DNA of 64,000 nucleotides, from positions 74,027,129 through 74,091,128 of the forward strand of contig CM076262.1 in NCBI GenBank assembly GCA_038380795.1, read 5' to 3'. Below are positions 9,242-21,180 of the stretch, one piece after another; positions within the stretch are counted from its first letter, which is position 1, and each line of letters opens with the position of its first letter. The translations under genes and the position numbers were made by a program. Source of the DNA: Pyrocephalus nanus (lineage: Eukaryota; Chordata; Aves; Passeriformes; Tyrannidae). The notes beneath the pieces are model-generated. The model was not told the DNA's origin. It did not search any database and worked only from the letters and a program-made list of their open reading frames with translations.

Positions 9242-12026
9242 GAGTAGAGCTTTACTGTTAGAATAGTAATTAAAACATCGCTGTGTTGCAGCAAAGAGGT
9301 CTGTACCAGGCAGAGAGCAGCCCCAGCAAAGAGATTAGGGTCAGGAACCCAACAAACACACCCTGTTCCTTTTGAGCACCCTTCGGCAAGAGAATTCACT
9401 AGGTTTGCTTATCAGGAGGGGACTGAAGGCCTTACAATACGGTAAATGTTTCTGTTAAATTTAAAACCTTCCAGTGGACAACTTGAGGAGCTTGTAAGGA
9501 ATAAAGCTAACTTGTTCAGGGTGCTTCTTGCATTTCAAAAGTGATTTCCCTGGTGGCTTACTCTTATTTACAAGTGCTGATTGCATTTAAGCCTTCCTGA
9601 CTCCTGTTTTTGCTTTGTGGCACTGGCCAGCCCCTGCCCTGAGTAGGACAGGGAGCCCCGAGCCTCCTGATCCCTGCTCCCTGGGCAAGCGTCCCCTCCT
9701 GCCCTTGGGCAGGCTGGTAGGAGCAGTGCTGCTGCAGAAGCAATGGGAGGGGGGGTCTGCTCTGTGTTGTGACTTTGAGGGAGGCAGAACTTCTGTGATG
9801 GCCCAGAAAGAAGGCTCCAGCTTTGCAGCTCTGAGTGTGCCATAAATCATCCTGTCAGCCACTCCTGTTTCCAGTGAATAAATCCCAGTGGATTTATCCT
9901 CTTGGCTTCAAGCACTGGGGCACTAATTGCTGGACTGTTAAGCAGACTTCTCTACTTATTTTGCGTAAAAGCTCTTGGTCTTGTCTTTACATCTTGCTGT
10001 ATCCAGAGGGAAAACCTGCTGGGAAAACGAACAGAGACAGGGGCTCTCCTGCCTCTCTTTTTGGGGAGCTGAGGGCAGCGGGCCATGCTAGGGAAGGGGC
10101 TCTGCATTTGGGGACGTGGGGAGGTCTGGCTGCTGGCAGCAAGCAAGGGGGTGGGGCTGGCTGGGGGGCCTGTGTGTGGGACCAGTGGCCTCTCTGGGGG
10201 ACAGAATCCTGGAGCAGGCAGAGCAGCACTGGGATGAGCTGAGTGGTGGGTGGACTCCCGAGAGCCAGGATGCAAGAGGATAACACAGGTCTGTGAAGTT
10301 CTCTGCCCCAGGACACCAGCGTGGTGCCTCTGAGCTCTTTGTCAGCAGGGCTAAAAAGGGCACAATTACTCCCTGTGGACCGATAGGCCAAAGTCGTCTT
10401 TCTTCTCTCTCATTCCCATTCTGACTCCTCTTTTCCTGCAGTCTTGCCTGTGGCTTAGGCAGAGCACGAGGGGGTCGCTGGAACCTCAGCTCACACTACG
10501 ATGGGAGCAGCATTGGAAAAAACCTCCGAGGCTCCCGTGAGGCCCGGACACCATGTTTGCTCTGCAGAGCTGGTGTTGGAGCCCAGCCGGGAGCCTTCAG
10601 GCTGTGCTGCCCAGGCTGCAGTGATGGGGTGCTCCCCTGGGAGTAACCCCAAACTGAGTTGAGCAGCCGAGGGGTAGCCGTGCCTTAGTGTGAGGAGCTG
10701 CACGTTGTGAGGGGTTGGAAGGCATGCTGGGATTTTTTGGGGGCTTTTTCTTGCTTTTCTCGTCTCCGTTTTGACCAGTGTGGTGCTGGGGAAAAAAAGC
10801 TAGAAAGAAAACCAGTTGAAGGGAACTGTCACCTTCAGAGGAGGCGCAAATCCTCCTGGAGCTGAGGAAGGGGATGAGGGGAGTCCAGCATAGTGCGGTG
10901 AGCTGCCACTTGCCCCCAAGGCCCTTCTTTTGGAGGCATTTGTTGACTTTCTGAAATAAAAAAAGCGCCTCCCTATCATCTTGTTTGCAACCCTAACAGC
11001 CACCCCTGCAGGTATGTGTCATGTTCCAGACCCCCAGAGGGATTTGTGTATGTCCTGTGCTGGTGGATGCAGGACATCCTTTAGCAGAAGGGAGAGGATT
11101 TGGGGAGGAGCTGTCAAGCTTGGGTGCGTCAGAAACCCCCCTTTGCCCCCCACCTGTGTGCACCCCCAGATATCCTTTCTCCTCTCTTTTCTCCACCCCT
11201 TTCCTCCTCTCCTCTTCTTGACCCCTGTTTTCCCTCTGCCTTGAACTCCCCATCTTGTACCCACCCTCCCTCTCTTTATTTCTGCCTTTGGGGGTGAGTA
11301 AAAAGGGGTGGGGGAGTCCAGGGGTGAGGAGGTCATCAGGGGCATCCCGATGCCCAGCAGGTGAGTGGGGGATGAGAGGGGTCATAGGGAGTCCTCCCCG
11401 AAAAGGGAGGCTAAGCCCAAAAATGCCTGAAAATTTAAAGGTTACCATCTCTCTTTTTTTCTATCTATTGAAATGCTAACTGACATATACATTGACTTCA
11501 AAAGAGAGCTCCGTCTCTACTTTATTATATCCAGGATCTTGTAGTGTAAGAAATGCAGGATACAGAAGGAGGGGGGGCTTTGAAGGCAGGACGAATGAAG
11601 CTCCAAGGCGCGTGCCAGTGCGAGGACGGCAGGCAGAGCTCTGGGTCGTGGCTTTGCCGGCCGCTCTCCCTTTCCCCAGGGGGCTCTCGAGGATCGCTGC
11701 TGCCGCCTGCGGGCGGCGCGCGGTACTGCAGGGAAAGCCGCGCGGCGAGCCGGATGCAGCCCCGTGGAACTGCGCTGCTGCAGCGAGTCTGGCCAGGCGC
11801 CCGTTCCCTGGCGGCATGTCCGGCTGGCGCCGGCAGCAAGGGAAGGGCCGGCGGGCCGGGGCTTTGGCCAGATTATGGTACTTTTGCCCCGCTTATCCTG
11901 CCGTGAGTCGCTTTGAGTGGGACATGCCCCCTTTGAGCTTTCCCCGGAGCCTGTGCCATTACGGTCAGCACGGGGGAACGAGGAAAAGCCAAATATGCCT
12001 TAACGTTCTCTGCCCCGCAGGACGCC

Positions 12027-12360
12027 GTGACCGGAAACTCTCGAGCCACACTAAAGATGGCGATGCCCTCACCGGAAGTCGTCACAGCCCACACTGAAGA
12101 TGGCACCGCCCTACCGGAAGTCCTCCAGCCTACAAATAAGATGGCGGCGCCCTGACCGGAAGTCCTCCAGCCTACAAATAAGATGGCGGCGCCCTGACCG
12201 GAAGTCCTCCAGCCTACAATCAAGATGGCGACGCCCTGACCGGAAGTTCTCCAGCCTACAAATAAGATGGCGCCGCCCTACCGGAAGTCCTCCAGACTAC
12301 AAATAAGATGGCGGCGCCCTACCGGAAGTCCTCCAGCCTACAAGCAAGATGGCGCCGCTC
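12027..12360 (+). promoter_or_regulatory. YY1/ETS minisatellite array, 8 units (C1)
   Basis: Tandem 41-43-bp units, each with AAGATGGCG followed about 11-13 bp later by ACCGGAAGT and the filler CCTCCAGCCTACAA. AAGATGG starts at 12,054, 12,097, 12,138, 12,180, 12,222, 12,264, 12,305 and 12,346. AAGATGGCGGC is the classic YY1 site and CCGGAAGT the classic ETS/GABPA site. Units preceded by C also fit the TISU initiator consensus. The ATG in each unit has A at -3 and G at +4, so transcripts through the array would carry many upstream start codons. Confidence 0.85.
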
Positions 12361-12365
12361 TAACG

Positions 12366-12650
12366 GCACGCCGTCTCCCCCCCCGCCGGGGCTGCCGGCA
12401 CGCCGTTTCCCCCCCCCCCCCCCCGCCGGGGCCGCCGGAACGCCGTCCCCACCCCCCGCCGGGGCCGCCGGCACGCCGTCCCCACCCCCCGCCGGGGCCG
12501 CCGGGGCCGGAGCTGCCGCCGCAGCCGCCACGCCCCCCTGGCCCGCTCCACCCCGCCCCCCTGGCCCGCCCCACCCCGCCCCCCTGGCCCGCGCCACCCC
12601 GCCCCCCTAGCCCGCCCCGCCCCAACCCCCTGCCCAGCCCCCCTGTTCCC
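12366..12650. repeat. GC-rich minisatellites of about 34 bp and 24 bp (C1)
   Basis: First, about four copies of a 33-36-bp unit built on CGCCGGGGCCGCCGGCACGC plus a C-run. Then about four copies of a 24-bp unit around CCCCCTGGCCCGCCCCACCC. All frames are open for long stretches because stop codons are rare in such DNA. Repeated at about 44,799-45,080. The C-runs give strong G-quadruplex potential on the minus strand. Confidence 0.85.
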
Positions 12651-12679
12651 TCCCCGTCCCCGCCCAGCTTGGTGCTCTG

Positions 12680-12778
12680 ATGGGGCTGGGCTGCGCCGCC
12701 GGAATCCTCTTTCCTTCTCCAGGAAGCTGCACGTGGCTCAGCCACGAGGACGACCGAGCGAGCGGCCGTTTCATTTCG
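12680..12778 (+). other. First-exon candidate of gene copy 2
   Basis: Begins at an ATG in GC-rich DNA and ends at a strong donor TTTCG|GTGAGTG. It contains CACGTG (E-box). The 33 codons read from this ATG end in phase 0, whereas E2 enters in phase 2, so this ATG does not lead cleanly into E2-E5. The exon is more likely untranslated, or the start lies elsewhere. The first about 60 bp recur, diverged, at 13,002-13,061. Copied at 45,101-45,199. Confidence 0.4.
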
Positions 12779-13183
12779 GTGAGTGCGGGGGACTCCGCTT
12801 GGCTCTCTTCCATATCCCATCCCGCTCCGCTGCCGCTTCTTCGTCCCGTCCCGTCCCCCCCCAGCGTCCCGGTCCGCTCTGCTCCTTCCCCTCCCTGTGC
12901 CGCTGCCGTGCCACCCCGTCCCGTCCCGTCCCGTCCCGTCTCGTCTCGTCTCGTCTCGTCTCGTCCCGTCCCCACGCCCCTGGGTCTTGCGGTGCCGGGG
13001 TGATGGGCCGGGGCTGCGCCGCCGGAAGCCTCCCTCCTTCCCCGGAAGCTGCACGTGGCTTAAGCCTTTTTGTCTCTGCCGCGGCCAGCGGAGACACGGC
13101 CATAGCGCCGATCCGCGCTCGGGGAGCACTGGAGGGGCTGGTGGGGAGCGGCGGCCCGGCTGCAGTGCCGCTCCCGGCCGTGT

Positions 13184-13198
13184 CCGCCAGGCGGCGCC
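13184..13198 (+). promoter_or_regulatory. CTCF-like motif in A2 head
   Basis: CCGCCAGGCGGCGCC, identical to the A1 site, about 400 bp downstream of the first-exon candidate and inside the CpG island. Inferred from the motif only. Confidence 0.55.
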
Positions 13199-13510
13199 TG
13201 CGAGGCAGGGGGCAGCTCGTCTCGGCACTGCTTCTGGTCCGGACAGGGCTCGGGACACCTCGCAGCTCTGCTTTGGGCTTGGGGGGTTATTTCTCTTGGC
13301 TTTTAAGGCAGAGGGTTGTTTGGCACGTCACTCTTGCTGCTTGCAATTCTTTCTTTTTCTGGTAGTGAATACATTTGAGAAGCCGTGGGGTTCTAGGATT
13401 CAGTTGTTCTAAATAAGGTGATTGTCTTAGTGAGCAATTGGAGTCGTTCTCCAGTGCGGAGTGCAGAAGGATTTTTCTGTCAGCTAATTGTTTCCTAATT
13501 TCTTTTCAAG

Positions 13511-13635
13511 CTCTCCTACGAACCTTGCACCAGTGGGCTTAGCCGCACTTGCCGTGGGGGCTGAAGTGAGAAGCAGCTGGGGGTGTTTGCTCTCTGCTCG
13601 GTCCCCGCCTTGCCCTCAGTTCCCTGGCCCTGCAG
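13511..13635 (+). other. Exon-like segment E2 (A2)
   Basis: Identical to 711-835, with the same acceptor and donor words, about 730 bp downstream of the first-exon candidate of copy 2. Confidence 0.4.
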
Positions 13636-14748
13636 GTAATCACAGCTCACCTTGGCTTTTCCAGGGCCCTTGCTGAAGGGTTTCCAAGTGTGGCCCTCAG
13701 AATTTCTGCAGGTGGAATGGATGGCTGTTTCAGAGCACTTGTCACTGGGCCACCTGTGTTTTAACACTTGCCAAGGCAGGAGAATTGCAGCAAGAGAAGG
13801 GTAATTATTCCTCTGAAGTTGTAAGCGAGTGCAGGAGAAATGCTAGGAAGGCACCTGGATATGTATTTAGGTACCTGAGTAGCTTTGGCTGGTAGAAACA
13901 CTCCATGGATGAGACAGAAAGGGCTGGTGCTGGAGCATGTTTAAGAAGTCAGCATAGGGAGCTTCAGTCTTCTAAAATTAGACAAAGCAGTGAAGGATGA
14001 TGATGGAGTAGAACAAGTTGGTGTTTTCAGCTTTGGGACTTGACTTGCTCATGGGAACAATCTGAATAAGGGATGTTCTTGCTGAGAATTCCCCCTGGTA
14101 GATCTTCCCCATCTAGGGTTGTATCACGGACAGTGTTTCCAATAGGCTGGAGATAAAGTTGTGAATCTTAGATTTGCAATGCTTTGGAGCTTGGATGTTT
14201 TGTGAAGTAGGAGAAATTGTGACTTTGGAAAGTGACTGAGCTAGGCTCTATACATATAGCTCAAATCTTAGGTTAAGAACACCCACAAATGAAAAAAATA
14301 GCAAAGGGCTTAGATTTGCACAGAAAGGAAAGCAAAGCTGAAATGTGCTGCAGAGCTGTCCAGAGGCTGGGCAAGGAATTTCTGTGGCTTTGGGGTTTGA
14401 AATAGGAAGTAATGGGAGTGGCAGAGAATAATTGTCTTTTGTTATTGCTTTGGAAGCATTCACAGCTACACCGGTCTGCTCCAAGGCCTGATGATGCAGG
14501 TGGCTGATGCAATCCTAAATAAAAGCACATAGAATGAAGCTAAATCTGAGCAGTTTCATTTAATCCAGTCCCAGTGGGGAGAAAATGAAAGAGGAGGGAA
14601 ACTTGGGGAGTTTGGTAATTTTAATCTGAGCACTGCTGATTCTTGTGCTGGAGAGAGTTTAGTGACACATGAGGTCCTTGAGAGAATTCTTGGCTTATTG
14701 GTTCAATGAGAGGCCTCGAGCAGCTGTTAAAAAATGTTTTCTCTTCAG

Positions 14749-14832
14749 TTCAGTTTCAGAGTTCTGTGATCCCGGCCTCATCTCGTCCACCTCACTTGGA
14801 CTCCCCGGAGGAAAAGGCAGAAGAGAGTTACA
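14749..14832 (+). other. Exon-like segment E3 (A2)
   Basis: Identical to 1949-2032; phase 1 in and phase 1 out, fitting the E2 and E4 copies around it. Confidence 0.42.
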
Positions 14833-15239
14833 GTAAGAATAAAAAATGCAGTCACCTGGGATTTCAAGGTTTTGCACATGTGCTTTTTTTCTTGCTAAGG
14901 GGAAACCACTTCTTTATCTTAGATTGATATCATGAGGAATATTTACTGACACTGGTAGGATTGAAAGCTTTCCATAGATCCCATTACCGGGCCAGAGTAG
15001 AATTGGGCATTTTGCAATTCCTTGAAAAATATGTCACAACACAGTTCAGGCTTTGTGTTTTGCTTCAGGGAATTTTTTCCTGATTCGTGCCTTGTATTTT
15101 TTTTATTTTTTTTATTTTTTTTTAACGTTCAGTACTTTTCATCTTCTTCACTTTTCTCTTGAAATTGTACATCTACTCATCTTTTCACTTGTGAGGTCTC
15201 CCACAACATTCTCACAAGTGTCTTGGAAATCTGTTGCAG

Positions 15240-15382
15240 AATTTGTGCAAACCCGGCCAGACTCTCCACTCACAGAGCGTGGTTTTCAGCCATCTGCGAC
15301 TGAATTGGAATTAGCTGGGTTTTGCAGGGAGACTCTCCAGAGGTCTACGTCTTCGTTGGGACTGCTACTGACTGAGCAAAAG
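15240..15382 (+). other. Exon-like segment E4 (A2)
   Basis: Identical to 2440-2582. Its next phase-compatible partner downstream is E5 in B2 at 39,302, almost 24 kb away, so the 3.86-kb tandem array would lie inside this intron. Confidence 0.43.
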
Positions 15383-17320
15383 GTATGCCTGTTATTCTTG
15401 ACAGCAGCATGCAGCTGAGAAGAGCACAGCCGTCCGTTTGTAGCCACACACACACACACACAGACAGAAAAAAGGCAGGAAAAATTAGAAGAAACAGTCT
15501 AAAAATCAAACGCTACTGTTCAGACAGATGTATGCATTGCAGTTGGAATTCCTCGAGCACATAAAGAAAGGTTCAGGTAGGACTAAGTAGGAAATCATGT
15601 TTTGTCGTCGTTGGGTTTACTTTTGGGGTTTGTTTCTTTTTTGTTTTGAGTTTTGTGTGGTTTTGGTTGGTTGGTTTAGTTTTGGGGTTTTTTTCTTTGT
15701 TTATCTGATTGCTTTTGTTTGTCTTTTGCTGTTGTTTTTTTTGTGTGTGGTGTGGGTTTTTTTGTTTTTCATGTTCACAGTTCGAGGGGAATTAAAATCA
15801 GGAACCATGCAAACCATGACAAAGGGGTCCAGAGGAGAGCATAAGAATAATTCTCTTTGCCTGTCTCTTTTATAATTCTCTTTGCCTGCCTTTTTTCTAA
15901 TTCTTAAGGCAGAGTAATGAAGTTTCTTTAGCCTATAGAACAAAGAGGAAGGTTTAGGAGGGGATGTTAAGAACTTTCAAATATTTAAAAGACTTTTTTC
16001 TGGCTGAAAAACCAATCCGATTCTCAAGTGCCTGTAGTGCTTATGTCAAGAGGCATGAACCAAGGGGTAAAGCTTCAGGAGAGGTGCAGATTAAAGCTTC
16101 ATTCTGGGAGAGTACAGCAATAGAAATGCCCAACTCTCTGCATACAACCATAATCTTTTCTCCTCCAAAGGCCCCTTTTTGGTAAGAGAGTGTGAATGTG
16201 GCTATCATCAAGACTGTTTGTGTAGACTTCCACACAACGTGGTCCACACTTTTCAGCAGTTGTTTTCCATATGTTTATATGTTCAGCTTTTCTGTGGGGG
16301 GATGTCATCACTTCCATCATATGCTTGAGGACAGTTTTTTTCCAGAAATGATTATATGTAGCATGGTGCTGGGGAGGGGTTGGGGGGGGGGGAAGTAATC
16401 ACTAAAATCTGTGCTTTCTCTCAGTGAAACTAAGAAATTTCAGACCTTGCTTGCTGAAGATTGTGTAGAGCTTTGTTTCATACCTTTCTTGAAAAATACG
16501 TCTTTTTGCAGCTCGTAACTCTAAAACCTGGTGATACTAAACCCCGTGTTCTTGGCAGCTTTCATCCATATGTGAGGCTTTTTCTCTGTCAAATATAAGC
16601 ATTCATTTTCAAGGAAAGATAGCCAATTACTGTGTCCACACATCAGGCACTGACTTAGAGTCTTCAGATATCTACATATATCTATATATCTACATATCTA
16701 TATCTCTGTATACATATACGTGTATATCTACAGTCTCTGCCCTTTTCCATCCTGAGTTCAGTTCTCTTCTGTCACCTCTTTTCATCCTCAGCCTTGCAGT
16801 TCCACTTCCCTACTGGTTTATGTTCCCTGAGGCCCTTTTAGCTTTCTGCTACCCTTTTTTCGTGGCTTTTTCCGTACAGTGACCCTTTAGAGTGGCCTGC
16901 CAGGGTTCAGATGGGTGGCTTTTCAAGCTCTTAGTTGTACTGCTTGATAATCTATGAGTTCACCTCACAAACTAGAAAAATCTCACCTGCAGTCATTTCC
17001 TGGCTCTTGGAAAAGTAATTGGAGAGAAGGGAATGATTAGACTGAGTCAGCATTTCAGGTAGGCAACATGTTGGTGTAGAGGATTTTTGACTATAGCTCT
17101 GTTTTGGTTTTGAATATGCCTGTGGCATCTTCTAGGAGGCAGAGAAAAGATTGAATTGTGCTGGTTGTTGAAGCAAAATGGGAGTTTGAGACTGTTCAGG
17201 GGTTTGGAAGCATTCCAATTTCTGCACCGATGAAATCCCCAATGTCTTTAGGAAACCAGTCCTGGAGGATGAGCCTAAGCAGTGTTTGTTTGTTTTGTTT
17301 GGTTTTTTTTTTTTTTCCTT

Positions 17321-20300
17321 CCCCCCCCCCCCCCTTTGGCCTTTAGCAGAAAAATCGTTTTTTTGTATCTAATCTAGTTTTATTTTTGTCTAATGACAGT
17401 ATGGCTAATATTTATTTACTGCTCTCTCTCTGCAGAAAATTTTAATCCTCTTTAATGACAGAACAAATTCAATGTTGCTCATTTGAAACTATGTTTCGTT
17501 AAAGTGGTTTGTGTCTTGTGAATCTTCAGATTAGTGTTTCACCGTTGTCTCTTTACGGAGAGTTTGTGCAAAAAATGCTCGGGTTTGAGAGAAAAATGGA
17601 ACCTTTTAAGAACAGACTTAAGAAAGTTTGTGTGCCATTTGCACTTGGAAACTTGGTGGTAGAACTTGTTCAGGTTGGCTGTGTTGCATACAACCCGTGT
17701 GGATGTTTGCTGGTCTCGTGAGAGCAGTTTGTGATGAAAAGCGTGTGAGGTGCCTGTCCATGGCACTACGCAGTGGAGTTTGGTTTTTTTCTTTTTCTGT
17801 CCGTTCTCAGTTTAATCTCAGATCACTTAGTTTACTTACATAGTCCTTAAAATCATTGGGTTAGGCACTGCCAGTCGAGATAGGCTGTTTGGGTTTGTGT
17901 GAGAGCTGCTGAGAGATGTGGAAAGGGGGCGGGAGTTGATTTGCTTGCAAGTTGCTTGTTGGTGGCAGTTGAGATTTTAGAAGGAGGTTAGTTATTATTG
18001 TTGCCACATTGGCAGGGGAGAATTATTTTGGGATTGATTGCTGCTTAGCTTTCTAAGCTTCCTCATGCCTGGAAAGTTTGATTTAATGCCCAAACCTCTC
18101 GCTGTGTGCCTGGTCCAGAGGGGACTGATGAAGAGGAGTTGCTCAGAGCTAATCTACGGTAGGCATATCAAGAGAAGTTTCGCAGCAGCAGTCACTAAAG
18201 GAAAACAAAGCAGTTATTAGAACACATGTAGTATGTCACAAATAATTCTGTTGAAGAGATTCATATCACTTCTTGTTAAGATTTTTGCTGTATATCTGCA
18301 GTATGAAGTGTATTGCAACCTGTAGGAATTGTTTTAGCTTCTGGAAAATAGCAAATCCCATCATCACTTGCTCTTACAGGTTTTAAGAATTTCTACCTTG
18401 CGGGATAGTGCAACTAATATTTTAAGTTCTGTGAGTGCTTTGTGAGTGGCACTCCCGCGCAATTATCAAGGGCAACTTCTCCATTTTTGTCTCCAGTCCC
18501 TACTTAGAAAATGAATAGAGAAGTCACTATCACACTTTGCTAACACAGCTTGAAAGCCAGTGTCCTCTGAGACAAGTCAGTCCAAGTTGTCTCTGACGTC
18601 TGGGATGTCTTATCTGCTTCTTGTAGTTGTTTTTTACCTTTCATAAAAAGCTTGTAAATTTGTCATGAATGGTTTAGTCAATTTTAGGTGGTGATCATGG
18701 TAGAAAGAGATCTTAGAATCAGGTAATTTTGCAGTTTTTCTCGAAGCTGAAGGCCTGATGATTCTTTGCAGTGTAATAACAAGGGAACTTAAGCAGATGA
18801 CTTTAAGAATTTAACACCTCTAAACAACGTTTAGCGACTTTCAGCTATAGCAATTCAAACAAAGCTGCGGGGGAACTGCTGAAAAGATAGGACAAAATCT
18901 TCAAAGCTTCAGTGTTCTTTAGGGAAGATTCTCGAGACCACAGACACAACATTAGAAATCTTTAACCTTAAAAACAAGTTAGAAACTTTTAAAACGTATT
19001 AAAAAGGCGTTTTTGACAGCTCCTTTTCCTATCAACAGTTTATAAACACACAGTTAAAGACAGGTTTTACAGGGAAAAGCATTTCAAGGAGGCCTTGTTT
19101 ATTACAATTTTTCTCAAGTGGATTTCATGTTTTCTGGAGGATATGTGTTTGCCTAGTTTGGCAAAATCAGACTCATCCCAGGCTTCGGGCTACGTGGCTT
19201 GTTTCTTGTTGTGAAAAGTAGAACCCTTTCCATTTCTTCCACCCAGTTACTAAGTAATAGTTTACATTTGAATGGCTGTGTGGCTGGAGCCAAGCAGCTC
19301 TGCCCGGTAACCAGATAACCCTTTGTTTAATCTCTTAGGTCTTATCTCTCTCCCCACAGAGGTGGAACTTTCAGCCCCAAAAGGCTTTTTCTTCTCTTTT
19401 CCCGGTTAAAAATTGCTTTCGCCGAACAAGGCATCTTGAAACTAGGGCATTGTAGTAAATTATTCTCCCCAAGAATCTACCCAGTAATTTTTTTTTTTTT
19501 TTTTTTTAAAGATTTGTCTGACAGCAGCATGCAGCTGAGAAGAGCACAGCCGTCCCTTTGTAGCTACACACACACACACACACACAAAAAAAAGGCAGGA
19601 AAAATTAGAAGAAACAGTCTAAACTCAAAGGCTACTGTTCAGACGGACGTATACATTGCAGTTGGAATTCCTCGAGCACATAAGCAAAGGTTCAGGTTGA
19701 CTAAGTAGGAAATCATGTTTTGTCGTCGCTGAGTTTACTTTTGGGGGTTTGTGGAGCTGGCCCGGGGGGCGCGGGGGGTCCTTTGCAGGCGGCGGCGCTG
19801 TCGGGGCTGCAGTACCGGCCATGTCCACCAGGCGGAGACTGCGGGGCAGGCACTGCGGGACAGGGCCCGGGGTGGGGAGGGGGGCGCCGCGGGTGGGACC
19901 CCCTGCGGGGGGGGGGGGGGAATATGGTGCCCCTGAAATGGGGGCCTCTGCTGGGCTATTGCACTGCCACCCCTCGTGTTTGGGGATAAAGCCTCGGGGG
20001 AGCCATGGGAACAGCAGGGTGAGAGCCAGGAGCCTTTGACTTCCAGAAAGCACTGAGTTTCCCTCTGCTCTCTTTCAGGGACAGGACAATGTATTGAAGT
20101 GGGAGCAGTTCTGCCAATTCTTTGGGCTGTGAGCAGCCACAGGCAAGAGGCTCCAGCCCTTACTAATGCCCCAGAGAGCATCACTGAAATCAGCATTACT
20201 GGCCTGGCCTGTGCCAGTTGTTCACCCCAACAAAATTGCAAAGCCAGTGTTGCTTCTGTTTTAAGAACTGAAAATAACTTTAAAGCCAAATAAATCACCA

Positions 20301-21180
20301 TTTCCGTCTTCTTGTTTCCTTTTAGATGGTGGAATTGCCAGTCGTCCGTGAGCTGAGCTGCCGGCTGCAGGGGACTGTCAGGCCTTGTTGGCTGTGAGTT
20401 CGTGTTCTTCTGCCTGGGAAACTGGAAATCATTCTCAGTTAGGTCGCAGAACTGTTTTCTGAAGCCTGTCCTCTGCCTTTTGGCTGATAGATCTCCTCTT
20501 TCTGCCTTGGGATTTGCAGCTGTTCCCCCCCTGGAGAAGGTCAGGTGAGAGACCCTGAGGGCAAAGGGACCTCCCTGTGTCCCCAGGGACCTCCAGGGGA
20601 CAGAATGGACACTCTGGGGTCATATCTGTGTGTTAGTATGTAGGGGGAGAGAGAATGAACATTTTGGGGTTAAAATGGGGCAATCAGTAGTGGACAGGTG
20701 GGGAAAATCTTGGACCTAAGTCTGGAGGTTGTCTGTAGAGGACAGGAAATATTTTGGAGGGAGATTTGTTGTTCCCTTGTGCTGCACTCTGTACTCGGTC
20801 CTGGGTCAGCTCCAGAAATTTCCTGGGCAGCTCCAAAAATGATCTCTGAAAAGTGGGAAAATCCCGCTGGCAAAATGCAGAGGAACAGGTATTCTGAACC
20901 TCTCCTGCCTCTCAGCAGAGCTAAACTTTTTGTATTGAGTAAGGACTTGGAATATGCGTCCGCAAGCGGTAAACTACCATGGTGTCATAAATTCCCTTGT
21001 TGGAAGAACTAAACTCTTAAAGAAAGCACTTAAAGAAAAATGTTGGGTGGAGTGAGTGATTTACCTACACAAAAGGACTCGCTGGCAGACTTTATTTCCT
21101 TTCCTTCTTCTGAGAAACAGGGGACAGTTTGTTTTTGGTTTTTTTTTGTTTGTTTGTTTTTTTTTTTTTTTTTTTTCCTT
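17321..21180. repeat. Macrosatellite unit 1
   Basis: The left half is the A2 tail; the D segment is about 19,428-21,170. Relative to units 2-5 it shows at least 14 small indels, nearly all single-base and in short homopolymers, and almost no substitutions, which suggests uncorrected sequencing error. It shares the GAGAAGG variant near 20,535 with unit 2. Confidence 0.93.
19825..19839 (+). promoter_or_regulatory. CTCF-like motif, unit 1
   Basis: CCACCAGGCGGAGAC inside the CpG-rich core of D. It resembles the A-head motif in a shared context (CTGCAGT..CGGCC.TGTCC before, TGCG.GGCAGG after) but departs from the CTCF consensus at the last positions. Confidence 0.45.

Larger units (their letters stand above)
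6630..11589 (+). repeat. Distal module B, copy 1 (B1)
   Basis: Near-identical to 38,730-43,682. Visible differences are few: a few single-base changes (for example at 6761 and in the 8280s) and length changes at GATA and poly-A tracts. Contents: frameshifted E4b (6791-6893), a poly-A run and TTTG-rich stretch (6.97-7.20 kb), exon-like E5, a diverged copy (about 7384-7860) of A 2969-3470, a GATA microsatellite, a CTG run, a 20-A run, then about 2 kb of GC-moderate sequence in which I see no recognisable gene. AATAAA signals occur near 9500 and 10,955, before the next CpG island. Confidence 0.92.
11590..12800 (+). promoter_or_regulatory. CpG-island promoter C1 of gene copy 2
   Basis: CpG density rises sharply from about 11.59 kb and stays high into the A2 head (about 13.25 kb). 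It holds, in order, a GC-rich lead, the YY1/ETS minisatellite (12,027-12,360), two GC minisatellites (12,366-12,650), SP1-type CCCCGCCC words, an ATG-bearing first-exon candidate with CACGTG E-box, and a GTGAGT donor at 12,779. C2 (43,683-45,221) is a near-identical copy apart from array length. The arrangement is that of a TATA-less housekeeping or germline promoter. Confidence 0.7.
12801..19427 (+). repeat. Gene-body module A, copy 2 (A2)
   Basis: Same order and content as 1-6629, at a constant 12,800-bp offset up to about 18,975. There a 12-bp deletion (sequence AATAACACAAGG in the other copies) and then a 1-bp deletion occur. It differs from A1 in what follows: a D segment of the 3.86-kb array instead of module B. 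The last 2.1 kb form the left half of tandem unit 1. Confidence 0.93.

Noticed and set aside
12100..12306. Repetitive peptide (MAPPYRKSSSLQ type) encoded by the promoter array
   Set aside because: The ATG is part of the YY1-type core and the 42-bp units merely keep frame; 41-bp and 43-bp units break it. More likely upstream start codons than a protein.
12680..12778. Treating the ATG at 12,680 as the protein start joined to E2
   Set aside because: The exon ends in phase 0 but the open frame of E2 needs phase 2; joining them runs into a stop within E2.
12319..13412. Open frames of 200-306 codons through the CpG island on both strands
   Set aside because: Stop codons are rare in GC-rich repeats. 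The frames overlap on both strands, change with minisatellite length and give Pro/Ala/Arg low-complexity products.
19428..21170. Unit 1 as an ancient, diverged founder unit
   Set aside because: Differences from units 2-5 are almost all single-base homopolymer indels without substitutions, which points to sequencing error rather than age.
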